Origin: Desulfuromonadaceae bacterium
GTDB taxonomy: Bacteria; Desulfobacterota; Desulfuromonadia; Geobacterales; Pseudopelobacteraceae
Direction: 5' to 3'
NCBI GenBank assembly: GCA_028686145.1
Contig: JAQUCQ010000103.1
Coordinates: forward strand, 1 to 9,512
DNA: 9,512 nucleotides
Position numbers and translations under genes: made by a program. Below the pieces are notes generated by a model that made no database searches, had not been told where the DNA came from, and saw only the letters and a program-made list of their open reading frames with translations. Shown in pieces: positions 1 through 7,916 of this stretch (the stretch's first letter is position 1; each line of letters begins with the position of its first letter).

Positions 1-121
1 CGGCGTCGGGGCGGACATGGGTAAAGGCCATCCGTACCAGCTGGGCGAAGTCCATGCGGTAATGGAGAACCGGCAGCGCATGGATCGGGCCATATTTTTC
101 AAGAAACAGGCGTGTGGACAT
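1..121 (-). CDS. N-terminal fragment of an unidentified protein encoded behind a MoxR-type ATPase
   Basis: Only the first 40 codons are inside the window; the gene runs off the left edge. It reads from ATG at 121 as MSTRLFLEKYGPIHALPVLH and continues without a stop. The start lies 2 bp after the TAA of the upstream ATPase gene, and a GGAG (127-130) embedded in that gene's last codons serves as ribosome binding site, so the two are probably translationally coupled. The fragment has no diagnostic motif. MoxR-type ATPases are very often encoded next to a von Willebrand factor A (VWA) or metallopeptidase-like partner, so such a protein is the natural guess. That is inference from context, not from the visible residues. 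Coding status is well supported by frame, spacing and Shine-Dalgarno; function is not. Confidence 0.7.
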   Translation of the reverse strand, partial: MSTRLFLEKYGPIHALPVLHYRMDFAQLVRMAFTHVRPDA

Positions 122-123
122 GG

Positions 124-942
124 TTACTCCAGATACGGCAGGGCTTCCCTCCCCAAAATGCGTGTTACGGCAAGGCGCAGCAGCTCCTGTGGCGTGCCTC
201 CCCCTGCGGAAGACATCTTGAGGGCATACCGAGCTATGTTGATGCCGTCCCGGACCGAATAGAGTTCGTCCTCAGCATGGGCACGCTGGAGGAAACCGAC
301 CACGTACTTCAGGACGTCGTTATCGGCAAAGGGAAGGTTCTCTTTCAGGATGACCAGCTCCTCGTCGGCCTCGGGAAAATCTATGTATATCTGGGGCTGC
401 AAACGGGAATGGATATATTCCGGAATTTCAAAGGTTGAGGAGTCCTCGTTCATGGTGACCACGATGCGGAACTCCCGCTCTGCCGGGATGCGCAAGCCGG
501 TGATGATCGACTCCACATAGCGGCGGTCATCCAGTAGTGGCGCCAGTGACGCCCACGCCTTCTCACTCATGCGGTTCCCCTCGTCCAGAATCAGTATCCC
601 GCCGGTGAGCATCGCCGACACCAGCGACGAGGCGGCATACTGGATCTTGCCGTCCGGCCCGATCACCGGCGTCACGATCAGGTCCTCGGGGCGGGTGTCC
701 AGAGTGGCTTGAAAAAGGTAAACCGGTCGCTCCAGCCGTTTGGCCGCGGCGTATGCCAGCGTAGTCTTCCCTACTCCCGGTTTCCCGATCAGCCGGGGAT
801 TAAACGGGATATCCCGCTCGTCGATGACCATCCAGGCCGCCAACAGTTGTGTCAGCAGCTCATCCTGACCGACCCACTGCAGGTTAAGTTCCACCGGCCG
901 TGCCAGTGACAGGGTAATGCCGTCAAGTGTGATCTGATTCAT
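124..942 (-). CDS. MoxR-type AAA+ ATPase (272 aa)
   Basis: A single-domain AAA+ ATPase of the MoxR/dynein-related (AAA_5) type, which use ATP hydrolysis to remodel or activate partner proteins, often VWA-domain proteins. Visible motifs in order: Walker A GKPGVGKTT at residues 53-61, Walker B GGILILDEGNRM around 114-125, sensor 1 VVTMNEDS at 161-168, a candidate arginine finger in IHSRL (R180), and a sensor-2-like VRDGINIARYAL near 230-241. The length fits one AAA+ core without an added domain. The ATG at 942 is supported by AGGAG at 951-955 with an 8-nt spacer. The gene follows sbcC by 46 bp on the same strand and precedes the next gene by 2 bp, so it probably belongs to the sbcDC transcript. 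Family assignment is secure; the cellular role is unknown. It could act with the downstream protein only, and be independent of SbcCD. Confidence 0.9.
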   Translation of the reverse strand: MNQITLDGITLSLARPVELNLQWVGQDELLTQLLAAWMVIDERDIPFNPRLIGKPGVGKTTLAYAAAKRLERPVYLFQATLDTRPEDLIVTPVIGPDGKIQYAASSLVSAMLTGGILILDEGNRMSEKAWASLAPLLDDRRYVESIITGLRIPAEREFRIVVTMNEDSSTFEIPEYIHSRLQPQIYIDFPEADEELVILKENLPFADNDVLKYVVGFLQRAHAEDELYSVRDGINIARYALKMSSAGGGTPQELLRLAVTRILGREALPYLE

Positions 943-988
943 AGGTATAACTCCTGTTATGCAACTATTTCAGTGCAACGGTGGTATT

Positions 989-3900
989 TCACTTTTCGTT
1001 TATCCGCCTGCATCCCGGACCACTCAGACGGCTCCGTCCGGCGCTGCCGGCTTCCACTTGAATCTGGGTTCCAATGCGTTCTTTGAGCGCCGGAACATGT
1101 GAAATGATGCCGATCAGCTTGCCATCCTGCTGCAAGCCGGAAAGCGTTTCCAGGGCGGTTTCCAGGGCATCCTCGTCGAGGGTGCCGAAGCCTTCGTCAA
1201 GAAAGAGCGAATCGACACGCACGTTACGGCTTGCCATGCTGGAGAGACCGAGGGAAAGCGCAAGACTGGCGATGAAACTCTCGCCGCCGGACAGGTTTTT
1301 GGTTGAGCGAATCTCCCCCGCCTGGTAGTTGTCGATGACGTTCAGCTCCAGCGGTTCGGCGGCGTCCCGCACCAGGATATAGCGGTCGCTCATCTTCTGC
1401 AGCTGCCGGTTGGCGTGGGCAACCATCAGCTCGAACGTCAGCCCCTGGGCAAAATTGCGGAATTTCTTCCCGTCTCCAGAACCGATCAGGCTGTGCAGTC
1501 GCTCCCAGCGGTCGCACTCTTTCTGCTGTCGTTCAATTGCCTGAAGCCGGCTCTGATGACGTTGCTGCTGTTCAGCATACTGCTGCAACCTCTGGGCGAG
1601 CGCCCCCAGTGACTGTTGTAGCAAACTCAAACGTTCGTTAACAGCGGCATTCTCCTCCCGGATCAGCTCAAGCGGCTTGACAGTCAGATGTTTATCCAGT
1701 TCACCCGCCATGGCTTCCGCGCGATCCTGGTAACGTGCCTGCAGCGCCGCTTCATCTGCACGCAGTCTGTCTACCTTCTGCATGAGGGCATCAAAACGCT
1801 CCTGCGGCAGGCAGGCCTGCACAAAAGCTGTTTCGTCGGCAAAGCCAGCCTCGATCAAACGCATGGAGAAACCGGTCTCCATACCGGAAAGCTGCACCTC
1901 TCTCTGGGTAATGGCGTGCGTGAGCCGCTCAACCTGCTGGTTTAACCCGTCACGTTCGGCGTGAAGTCGGTGCTGATCCTGTAGTGCCATATCACGCCGG
2001 TCGCCGGCCTGCCGGACTGCATCGGCCAGCCGCTTCTCCTCGACGTCCGGATTGCGCTCACCGTACTGTTCCAACCGCTGCTCGATCACTGCATCACGTT
2101 GCGAGATTCCGTCGCGCAGTTGTTGTTCCTTATCGACAAGCGCCTTTTCCGCTTCAACCAACAGGGCCCGCTGCGTCTCCCTTTCGGCCGCAACATCGGC
2201 CCGAGCTTTTTCCAACTGTTCGCCTGTCTGTAGCCGTTGGATATAGTCGTTGCGACGGACAGTCAGTACGGACAACAGCTCATCGGCTTTGTCCGGAACG
2301 ACCTCCCGGAAACCATATGCCGCAACCGCACGACCGACCTCGGCCAGCACCCGCTCACGATCTTCATGAAGTGTTACGGATTCCCGTTCCAGGCGTGTCC
2401 GTTCCGCCACTGCCGACTCATGGCCCAACCGGGCAGTCAACCGCGTTTTATCATACTCGGCCAGCTTGTCCTTGAGCGTAGCAAGCGCCGCCTGAGTACG
2501 CCGTTCCTCCTGTTCATACTGTTCAGCCCCTTGAATAACTTCACGCTGCCTCGCCATCTTTTCCCGGCACTCATCCGAGGTGAACCGGATACTCTCCAAC
2601 CCCGTTCTCCCGTTAACCGAAGCGCCTGGCTCATCATTCAGTCCCAGTTCCGCGAAAGCGTCTCCGCAGAAAACCTCATCGCGGGCCTGCCGCCCTTGAA
2701 GCTCGGCCTGTTCCCGATGTGCCAGTTGCAGGTCTTTGGTGACGGCACCCAGTTCCAACTTGGTAGTGGCGAGTTCTTCCCGAACCATCTTCGCGGCGGC
2801 AACAGCCTGCTCCAACTCCTTTTGCACATCGTCAAGCTGCGGAATATTACCGGCGGCATAGGGATGTTCTACAGAGCCACAGAGCGGGCACGGCACACCG
2901 TCCACAAGCTGCCTGCGCTCATCTTCCAGATTGCGCACCCGGTTAAGCAGTACCACATTATCCTGTAACTGCCGAGCAACCTGCTCACGCAGTTCACTCT
3001 CCCCCGTTAACACCAGTTCCCGCTGCACAAGCAAGAGTCGTTTCTGCTCAAGCTCCTCCGCGCGCAGCAGTAACGCTGTCAACTGCAACCTGACCTCTCC
3101 AATCCGTGTCAACGCTTCCTGGGCCAGATCCAGACGACTGAGTCGGGCAGCAAACGCTTCCGCGTCATCGCGCCATAAAGAGAGATCACGTCCCTGTAAC
3201 AGGGTTTCACATGCGGCACGCACCGATGCCAGTCGTTGTTCAGCATCGGCAACAGCATGCTGCGACTCCTGCCACACACTTTCGCTACGACTGGTCGCGA
3301 GCGCAGTGCTCTCAATCAGGGCGGCATGCCGCTCCAGCTTGCCGATAGTGTCGCAATACTGCTTATTAAGAGATTTGAGCGCTTTCAGCTGCTGTTCGAT
3401 ACCGGTCAGCGCCTCAATCAACGCCGCATCGGCCTGGTGTTCACCGAGAAAGACCGCGACCGTTTGCAGCTCGGCATCTATCCCGTTCATGCGCTGGTCA
3501 CAGGCGGTTATGGCCCGGGAATAGGCGCCATTCTGTTGACCGGCTTTTTCAATTTCCTCCACCATCTTCTGCAACCGGCTGTTGGCCTCGCCAAGTTTGA
3601 GGTCAAGCGCGCGCGTTATCCGGATTAGCTCCGCCTCTTGTTCCTGCTCGACTCGGGCAAGTGCAAGCTGTGACTCACTCAACTCCAACGCTTCAAAGGC
3701 CGTCTGCCAGCAAAGCTGCAATTCGGGAAGACGTGCCGCAGCGACGGCCAGTTCACCCTGTTCAACGTCCTGTTGTGCTCGCAGTGCAAGGAGATGGGAA
3801 TGTTCACCGCCAAGCTGTAAAGCGCGACCAGCCGCCGCCAGCTGCTCTAACTCCGGTGCAGCTGCCGCTTTGCGGATTTCAAAGGTGAGCTTGGCCTCCT

Positions 3901-4687
3901 CGAGTTGCCGGAGTTCATTCTCAAGCGCCCCAATTCGCTCCCACCAGGACTGGGCTTCACCTAAAATACGCGCTTCACTGACCAGTTCACTTTCCGCCAG
4001 TTGCAAGTGCCCCTTTTCGGCAAGCTGTGCCTCCGCCTCTTCTGGAGAGAGCAACTGAATGCCATCAAGGTCGGCACGCAGCTCCCCCAACAACTTACGT
4101 TCTTCCGAAGTGCGCTCATGAACCTTGATGGAAATGCGACTGTAGATGGCGGTACCGGTAATCTGCTCCAAAATCGGGGCGCGCTCGTCGGGACGGGCCT
4201 GCAGGAAGGCGGCGAAGCCCCCCTGCGCCAGGAGCGTCGACCGGGTGAAACGATCAAAGTCCATACCGGTCACATCCTCAACCTTGTCGGCCACCGTTCT
4301 CAGCTTTGATTCGAGGATCATCCCGCTTTTTGCCGCGGCAATCTCATGCCGTGGCGACTGCAACTGTCCGTCAGCCTGCTTGCGCGAGCGGTGTTGGCTC
4401 CAGTGACAGCGAAAGCGCCCCTTGGCTGTTTCGAATTCAACCTCGGCAAAACATTCACCGGTCTGCCGCGACATGATTTCATTCTCGCCCTGGGTAATCC
4501 TGCCGAGACGTGGGGTCTGGCCGTAGAGCGCAAGACAGATTGCGTCAAGGATAGTTGTTTTTCCCGCGCCGGTCGGCCCGGTGATGGCAAAGATGCCACT
4601 GGAGACATAGTCTGGGTGTTTGAAATCAACTTCCCACACACCTGCCAAAGAATTCAGGTTTTTGAAAGAAAGGCGAAGGATTTTCAC
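989..4687 (-). CDS. sbcC: SbcC, ATPase subunit of the SbcCD exonuclease (1232 aa)
   Basis: Rad50-like SMC-family ATPase that pairs with SbcD to cleave DNA hairpins and blocked double-strand ends in the cytoplasm, limiting palindrome instability. The N-terminal half-ATPase has Walker A GPTGAGKTT at residues 37-45 and a Q-loop Q155 in LLAQGGF. Long heptad-rich, Glu/Gln/Leu/Arg-rich coiled-coil stretches (roughly 190-595 and 610-1040) flank a zinc-hook CPLC at 600-603, close to the middle. The C-terminal half has signature LSGGES (1132-1137), Walker B ending at D1164-E1165 (FLDEGFGTLD), and the H-loop H1197. All catalytic parts are present and the frame is unbroken. At 1232 aa it exceeds the 1048 aa of E. 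coli SbcC, the extra length lying in the coiled coils. The start is GTG at 4687, sharing GTGA with the sbcD stop, so translation is coupled; a G-rich stretch at 4691-4700 probably acts as ribosome binding site. Confidence 0.97.
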   Translation of the reverse strand: MKILRLSFKNLNSLAGVWEVDFKHPDYVSSGIFAITGPTGAGKTTILDAICLALYGQTPRLGRITQGENEIMSRQTGECFAEVEFETAKGRFRCHWSQHRSRKQADGQLQSPRHEIAAAKSGMILESKLRTVADKVEDVTGMDFDRFTRSTLLAQGGFAAFLQARPDERAPILEQITGTAIYSRISIKVHERTSEERKLLGELRADLDGIQLLSPEEAEAQLAEKGHLQLAESELVSEARILGEAQSWWERIGALENELRQLEEAKLTFEIRKAAAAPELEQLAAAGRALQLGGEHSHLLALRAQQDVEQGELAVAAARLPELQLCWQTAFEALELSESQLALARVEQEQEAELIRITRALDLKLGEANSRLQKMVEEIEKAGQQNGAYSRAITACDQRMNGIDAELQTVAVFLGEHQADAALIEALTGIEQQLKALKSLNKQYCDTIGKLERHAALIESTALATSRSESVWQESQHAVADAEQRLASVRAACETLLQGRDLSLWRDDAEAFAARLSRLDLAQEALTRIGEVRLQLTALLLRAEELEQKRLLLVQRELVLTGESELREQVARQLQDNVVLLNRVRNLEDERRQLVDGVPCPLCGSVEHPYAAGNIPQLDDVQKELEQAVAAAKMVREELATTKLELGAVTKDLQLAHREQAELQGRQARDEVFCGDAFAELGLNDEPGASVNGRTGLESIRFTSDECREKMARQREVIQGAEQYEQEERRTQAALATLKDKLAEYDKTRLTARLGHESAVAERTRLERESVTLHEDRERVLAEVGRAVAAYGFREVVPDKADELLSVLTVRRNDYIQRLQTGEQLEKARADVAAERETQRALLVEAEKALVDKEQQLRDGISQRDAVIEQRLEQYGERNPDVEEKRLADAVRQAGDRRDMALQDQHRLHAERDGLNQQVERLTHAITQREVQLSGMETGFSMRLIEAGFADETAFVQACLPQERFDALMQKVDRLRADEAALQARYQDRAEAMAGELDKHLTVKPLELIREENAAVNERLSLLQQSLGALAQRLQQYAEQQQRHQSRLQAIERQQKECDRWERLHSLIGSGDGKKFRNFAQGLTFELMVAHANRQLQKMSDRYILVRDAAEPLELNVIDNYQAGEIRSTKNLSGGESFIASLALSLGLSSMASRNVRVDSLFLDEGFGTLDEDALETALETLSGLQQDGKLIGIISHVPALKERIGTQIQVEAGSAGRSRLSGPGCRRINEK

Positions 4688-5916
4688 GATTCCCCCACCG
4701 TGGTATCTTCGTGCAGCGCAGCAACGGCCTCATGAAATACCGCTACCAGTTCCGCCTGCTGTTCCTTCGGCACTTCATGGGCTGCGAGACAACGACTGAA
4801 CACATCATCAACAGTCAAATCATCGAGTGTTTCTTCCGTCGCCATCCGGCTCAACGTTCGCTCCACCAGACGCATGTTCTTTGCACGCAGGATTTCCAAG
4901 GCAGTTCCATCGACCAGGCCGCGCAACTTATCCTGCAGATCAGCGATGACGTCTGCCCCTTCGTAGATTACTTCCAACCACACCGAAGAGTCCCCTTTTT
5001 TTAAGGCGGCGATTTGTCCGGTGATCAGCTTCCAGTCGCCACGCACCGTTGCTAAACGCTGAAAACAGGGGACTGCTATTTCCTGCACCGTCACGCCATT
5101 TGCATCCACATTCAGCGCGATAACAAGCTTGGACTGCCCGGTTTCACCAAAACTCATCGGCAACGGTGAACCAGAATAACGGTGGACATCAGATCTATTG
5201 ACCCGCTGTGCCACGTGCAGGTGACCAAGTGCCAGATAATCGAAGCAATCGGGAAATATCTCGGCACGCACCTGTCCAAGGGTCCCGACGTACAGTTCCC
5301 GTACCCCATCCCCTTCGACGGTCTGGCCTCCACTGGTAAAAAGGTGCCCCATCGCAACAATGGGAAGTTTCCCCCCTAGTTCAGCACATTTTGCCACAGC
5401 AGCGGCACCAACATCCCGGTAATGATCACGAATACCATCTACCAGCTTGCGCCCCTTATCCTCAAAGGTTTCGCCAGCCTCGGCACGACGGATATCCCGG
5501 TCGCGCAGATACGGAACGGCACAGACGATCAGCTCCGGGTTGCCGCCAACGTCGTCCAGAACTATCAGCTCATCCGCCGCATTCTCGGCCATGCAGCCAA
5601 CCACGTGAACATTGAGGAAACGCAGTACCTCGCGGGGAGCATTAAGGAGCGACGGAGAATCGTGGTTGCCCGCCGTGACTACGACATGACGACACCCCGC
5701 CCCGGCCACGCGGCAGAGAAAACGGTAATAGAGCTCCAGTGCCCGGTTGCTCGGCGTGCCGTTGTCGAACACATCACCGGCAACAAGCAGCGCCTCAGCA
5801 CCTTCGTCCTTAATGCAGCCGATCAGCCACTCTAGAAACTGCTCAAACTCTTCATAGCGTTTACGGCCATAGAGAGCCCGCCCGATGTGCCAATCCGATG
5901 TATGCAGGATTTTCAT
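4684..5916 (-). CDS. sbcD: SbcD, nuclease subunit of the SbcCD exonuclease (410 aa)
   Basis: Mre11-like, metal-dependent calcineurin-type phosphoesterase giving the SbcCD complex its 3'-5' exonuclease and hairpin endonuclease activity. Numbered from the chosen start, the metal-binding motifs are D8 and H10 in TSDWHIG, D48 in AGDVFD, N84-H85 in AGNHDS, H191 in MGHLF, and H232/H234 in ALGHLH. All are intact. The C-terminal part (about 280-410) would be the DNA-capping/SbcC-binding region. I place the start at ATG 5916, which gives the family N-terminus MKILHTSDWHIG and a length near the 400 aa of E. coli SbcD. The frame stays open upstream to a TTG at 5988 (24 extra codons), but those residues do not look like the family. 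A modest AAGGAA sits 11 nt or so upstream of the ATG. The stop overlaps the sbcC GTG by 4 bp. Confidence 0.96.
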   Translation of the reverse strand: MKILHTSDWHIGRALYGRKRYEEFEQFLEWLIGCIKDEGAEALLVAGDVFDNGTPSNRALELYYRFLCRVAGAGCRHVVVTAGNHDSPSLLNAPREVLRFLNVHVVGCMAENAADELIVLDDVGGNPELIVCAVPYLRDRDIRRAEAGETFEDKGRKLVDGIRDHYRDVGAAAVAKCAELGGKLPIVAMGHLFTSGGQTVEGDGVRELYVGTLGQVRAEIFPDCFDYLALGHLHVAQRVNRSDVHRYSGSPLPMSFGETGQSKLVIALNVDANGVTVQEIAVPCFQRLATVRGDWKLITGQIAALKKGDSSVWLEVIYEGADVIADLQDKLRGLVDGTALEILRAKNMRLVERTLSRMATEETLDDLTVDDVFSRCLAAHEVPKEQQAELVAVFHEAVAALHEDTTVGES

Positions 5917-6053
5917 GTAAAGTCTGTTCCTTTGGTTATCCTGTTCAATTACCTTCCGGTAGTGTTTCATCCGGTGAATGTTGAACAAGTAATTTACATG
6001 TCTGCCACTTTTCAGTCAGCAAATTTGCATAATTCAGAATTATTTATTTTGAG
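5917..6053 (-). promoter_or_regulatory. Intergenic region upstream of sbcD containing two abutting palindromes
   Basis: This 137-bp gap separates the nudC stop from the sbcD start. It is AT-rich at its nudC end and holds two perfect inverted repeats side by side: gcaaatttgc at 6019-6028 and ataattcagaattat at 6029-6043 (7-bp arms around one central base). Neither is GC-rich or followed by a T-run on the minus strand, so they do not resemble an intrinsic terminator for nudC. Operator use for the sbcDC operon is inference. No convincing sigma-70 promoter was found; the best -35-like TTGCTG overlaps the first palindrome but lacks a good -10 at normal spacing. Confidence 0.4.
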
Positions 6054-6920
6054 CTAGGGAGTGCGGATTTCTTCGCATTTCCCGTAGGTATCTATAATCC
6101 AACGGGCAATGCTCCGTTTGCCGCCCGGAGACTGTGGAAGGGCATCTTCATGAAACCAGTCTGCTTCTACAACTTCTACACCATCGGGTTTTACTTCGCC
6201 ACCCGCATAGTCAGCCAGGAAACCGATCATCTGCTGACTGGGAAAGGGCCAGCTCTGGCTCCCCACATAGCGGATGTTGGTCACCTCTATCCCCGCTTCC
6301 TCACGTACTTCGCGCTGGAGACATTCCTCCAGAGATTCGCCAAAATCGAGAAAACCGGCAACCAGACTGAAGCGTCCAGCACTCCAGGCGGCGTTGCGAA
6401 TCAACAGAAGTTCGGCACCATGCCTGACCAGAACAATGATACAGGGGTGAATATGGGGGAAATGTATATCACCGCACGCCGGACACCGTTTTCCCCAGCC
6501 AGCAGGAATTCTGACCAGTTCACCTCCGCAGTGTGAGCAGAAGCGACTGCGCCGCTCCCAATGCAGAATTTGAGCGGCCCGACCGGCTATGGTTGCCAGA
6601 GTATTATCCAGGCGGACATCCGGCCCTTGAAATGGAAGCGCTTCATACTCTCCCGGCAGTTCGGCATCCACTGCGATCCGCACTGCCCGCAACGGCTTTC
6701 CCCGCCAGAGGCCGATCCGTAACGTTCCATCTTCCGGAACACCAGCTGCAGGCAGCGATCCGTCACGGAGCAGCTCCTGCTCTGCGCCAATGGGCACAAC
6801 AAGTGAGTTCCCCTGCAGAACGGCCAGAAATCCGGGAGTATCATCCATCTCCTGATCAGGAGAAAGCGGCGTAAACAAACTGCGGATCATCATTGTATTG
6901 AACGGCAAAGAACTTGACAT
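6054..6920 (-). CDS. nudC: NudC, NAD(H) / NAD-capped RNA pyrophosphatase (288 aa)
   Basis: Nudix hydrolase that splits NAD(H) into NMN(H) and AMP and, in characterised homologues, removes NAD caps from RNA. Numbered from the chosen start, a zinc-ribbon has CSHC (C128, C131) and CPAC (C146, C149), both pairs intact. The Nudix box runs 189-211, from GFLDFGESLEE to the catalytic REVREEAGI (E204, E207, E208). It is followed by SQSWPFPSQQM at 221-231, the array that separates NudC-type enzymes from other Nudix families; the third residue is S where the family usually has P. The start is ATG 6920, supported by AGAAGGGA at 6929-6936. The longer option begins with TTG at 6947 and lacks a comparable site. 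The N-terminal 100 residues are diverged, as usual in this family. It is probably transcribed from its own promoter. Confidence 0.95.
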   Translation of the reverse strand: MSSSLPFNTMMIRSLFTPLSPDQEMDDTPGFLAVLQGNSLVVPIGAEQELLRDGSLPAAGVPEDGTLRIGLWRGKPLRAVRIAVDAELPGEYEALPFQGPDVRLDNTLATIAGRAAQILHWERRSRFCSHCGGELVRIPAGWGKRCPACGDIHFPHIHPCIIVLVRHGAELLLIRNAAWSAGRFSLVAGFLDFGESLEECLQREVREEAGIEVTNIRYVGSQSWPFPSQQMIGFLADYAGGEVKPDGVEVVEADWFHEDALPQSPGGKRSIARWIIDTYGKCEEIRTP

Positions 6921-6928
6921 ATCACGTA

Positions 6929-6936
6929 TCCCTTCT
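6929..6936 (-). promoter_or_regulatory. Ribosome binding site deciding the nudC start
   Basis: AGAAGGGA on the minus strand lies 8 nt upstream of the ATG at 6920. It favours that start over the in-frame TTG at 6947, which lies upstream of this Shine-Dalgarno sequence. Confidence 0.75.
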
Positions 6937-6959
6937 GGTCTTGCCAACGGCTCTTGCTA

Positions 6960-6988
6960 ATAGTAACAACAGTGTTTGTCAAGATCAA
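6960..6988 (-). promoter_or_regulatory. Candidate sigma-70 promoter for nudC
   Basis: On the minus strand, TTGATC (6983-6988) and TACTAT (6960-6965) are separated by exactly 17 bp, with the -10 about 39 bp upstream of the nudC ATG. Each hexamer matches the consensus at 4 of 6 positions. A perfect TTGACA (6977-6982) overlaps the spacer but has no -10 at usable spacing. Assignment by eye only. Confidence 0.4.
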
Positions 6989-7015
6989 TACTCCGCTACA
7001 CATCAGAGTCATACT

Positions 7016-7053
7016 TTGAAATATTTACCGATGCAGTATTTTCATGGTATTTT
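7016..7053 (+). promoter_or_regulatory. Weak candidate promoter region for rlpA
   Basis: This AT-rich stretch of the divergent nudC-rlpA region offers TTGAAA (7016-7021) with TATTTT 15 bp later (7037-7042), and TTTACC (7024-7029) with TATTTT 18 bp later (7048-7053). Neither pair is strong. A promoter for rlpA must lie somewhere in 6921-7105 because the flanking gene diverges. Confidence 0.25.
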
Positions 7054-7071
7054 ATGAAACATTACAGCTCA

Positions 7072-7088
7072 TAAGCCAATCCGGCTTA
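7072..7088 (+). repeat. Perfect hairpin just upstream of the rlpA ribosome binding site
   Basis: TAAGCC (7072-7077) and GGCTTA (7083-7088) form a 6-bp stem with a 5-nt loop, AATCC. The stem ends exactly where the AAAGGA Shine-Dalgarno-like sequence (7088-7093) begins, sharing one base with it. It is too short and lacks a following T-run for a terminator. It could affect ribosome access in the rlpA leader, which is inference. Confidence 0.4.
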
Positions 7089-7105
7089 AAGGAATCCTCC
7101 ATTAC

Positions 7106-7909
7106 ATGAACAACATATATATCAGCAATTCACAACGCATGGCAGTCCCTATCCGCACGGCATGGTATCTGTCAGTTGTACTGTTCACACTTCTGACTTC
7201 CGCCTGTGCCACCCATCAATATGCCCGATCATATCAAAATCAGAACGAATCCACCCGACAACGGCCGGGACAAAAACCATACACCGTTGCCGGTAAATAC
7301 TACGAACCACTTTCCAGCCATGAAGGCTTCGTCCAGGAGGGAATCGCCAGCAGTTATGGACGAGACTTTGATGGTCGCAAAACCAGCAGCGGAGAACTGT
7401 TTGATATGCATGCAATGACCGCCGCCCACAAAACATTGCCGCTTGGTGTCTATGTAAAAGTGCGGCACAAACAGAGCGGCAGAGAAGTTATTGTGCGAAT
7501 TAATGATCGCGGCCCGTTTGTCAGCGGACGTATCATAGATCTTTCTGAAGGGGCCGCACGCAGACTGGGAATGATTCAGGAGGGGGTAGCCGCGGTTACT
7601 GTAACTGCCCTCGGATATAAGATTGATCATGCCGACGGGGGGGCGGAATACGGCACTCCGGCCAGTTATGACAATGGAAGTTTTACGCTTCAGGTTGCCG
7701 CATTCAAAAACAGGGCAAATGCATATCGCTATGCTGGTGAGCTGAAAAGAAAATACGGCACGGCGGATATACAGGAAGCGATTGTAGGAGGAAACACCTT
7801 TTACCGGGTCCGTTTGGGCCGTTACTCTTCCTTGCGAACCGCACAAACAGCTCAGGAATCTTTTGAACGCAAAGGATTTCCCGGCAACTTTGTCGTTGCC
7901 GTAGACTAA
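7106..7909 (+). CDS. rlpA: RlpA-type septal lytic transglycosylase, probable lipoprotein with SPOR domain (267 aa)
   Basis: RlpA family: outer-membrane lipoproteins that, where characterised in Pseudomonas aeruginosa, cleave glycan strands lacking stem peptides at the septum and help separate daughter cells. Order of parts: positively charged N-terminus and hydrophobic segment (about 18-33), a lipobox-like TSAC with C34, a low-complexity linker (35-75), a double-psi beta-barrel RlpA domain (about 77-170), and a SPOR domain (about 191-267), which binds denuded septal peptidoglycan. The barrel has GIASSYG, KTSSGE, MTAAHKTLP and VRINDRGPF; H108 and D134 are spaced exactly as the catalytic His/Asp pair in the Pseudomonas enzyme. 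The lipobox is imperfect, with Thr at -3 where Leu is usual, so plain secretion is possible. ATG 7106 has a modest AAAGGA 12 nt upstream. An ATG at 7139 would also leave a complete signal peptide but has no visible binding site. Confidence 0.93.
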   Translation: MNNIYISNSQRMAVPIRTAWYLSVVLFTLLTSACATHQYARSYQNQNESTRQRPGQKPYTVAGKYYEPLSSHEGFVQEGIASSYGRDFDGRKTSSGELFDMHAMTAAHKTLPLGVYVKVRHKQSGREVIVRINDRGPFVSGRIIDLSEGAARRLGMIQEGVAAVTVTALGYKIDHADGGAEYGTPASYDNGSFTLQVAAFKNRANAYRYAGELKRKYGTADIQEAIVGGNTFYRVRLGRYSSLRTAQTAQESFERKGFPGNFVVAVD

Positions 7910-7916
7910 AGCGCCG

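Noticed and set aside
966..991. Direct repeat tatttca (966-972 and 985-991) between sbcC and the ATPase gene.
   Set aside because: Two copies of a 7-mer in an AT-rich gap are easily due to chance, and one copy overlaps the sbcC stop codon.
2237..2968. A long plus-strand open frame (243 codons) antisense to sbcC.
   Set aside because: It lies wholly within the intact sbcC coding region, has no ribosome binding site or recognisable domain, and its residue content fits a shadow frame of GC-rich coding sequence.
5934..5953. Imperfect inverted repeat GGTTAT...ATTACC upstream of sbcD as a possible LexA box.
   Set aside because: The arms match at 5 of 6 bases, but the internal spacing and central bases do not fit the Geobacter-type LexA pattern as I recall it (GGTTNNCNNNNGNNNACC).
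7229..7846. A 205-codon minus-strand open frame opposite rlpA.
   Set aside because: rlpA is fully explained by its signal, barrel and SPOR domains. The antisense product shows no domain and no supported start.
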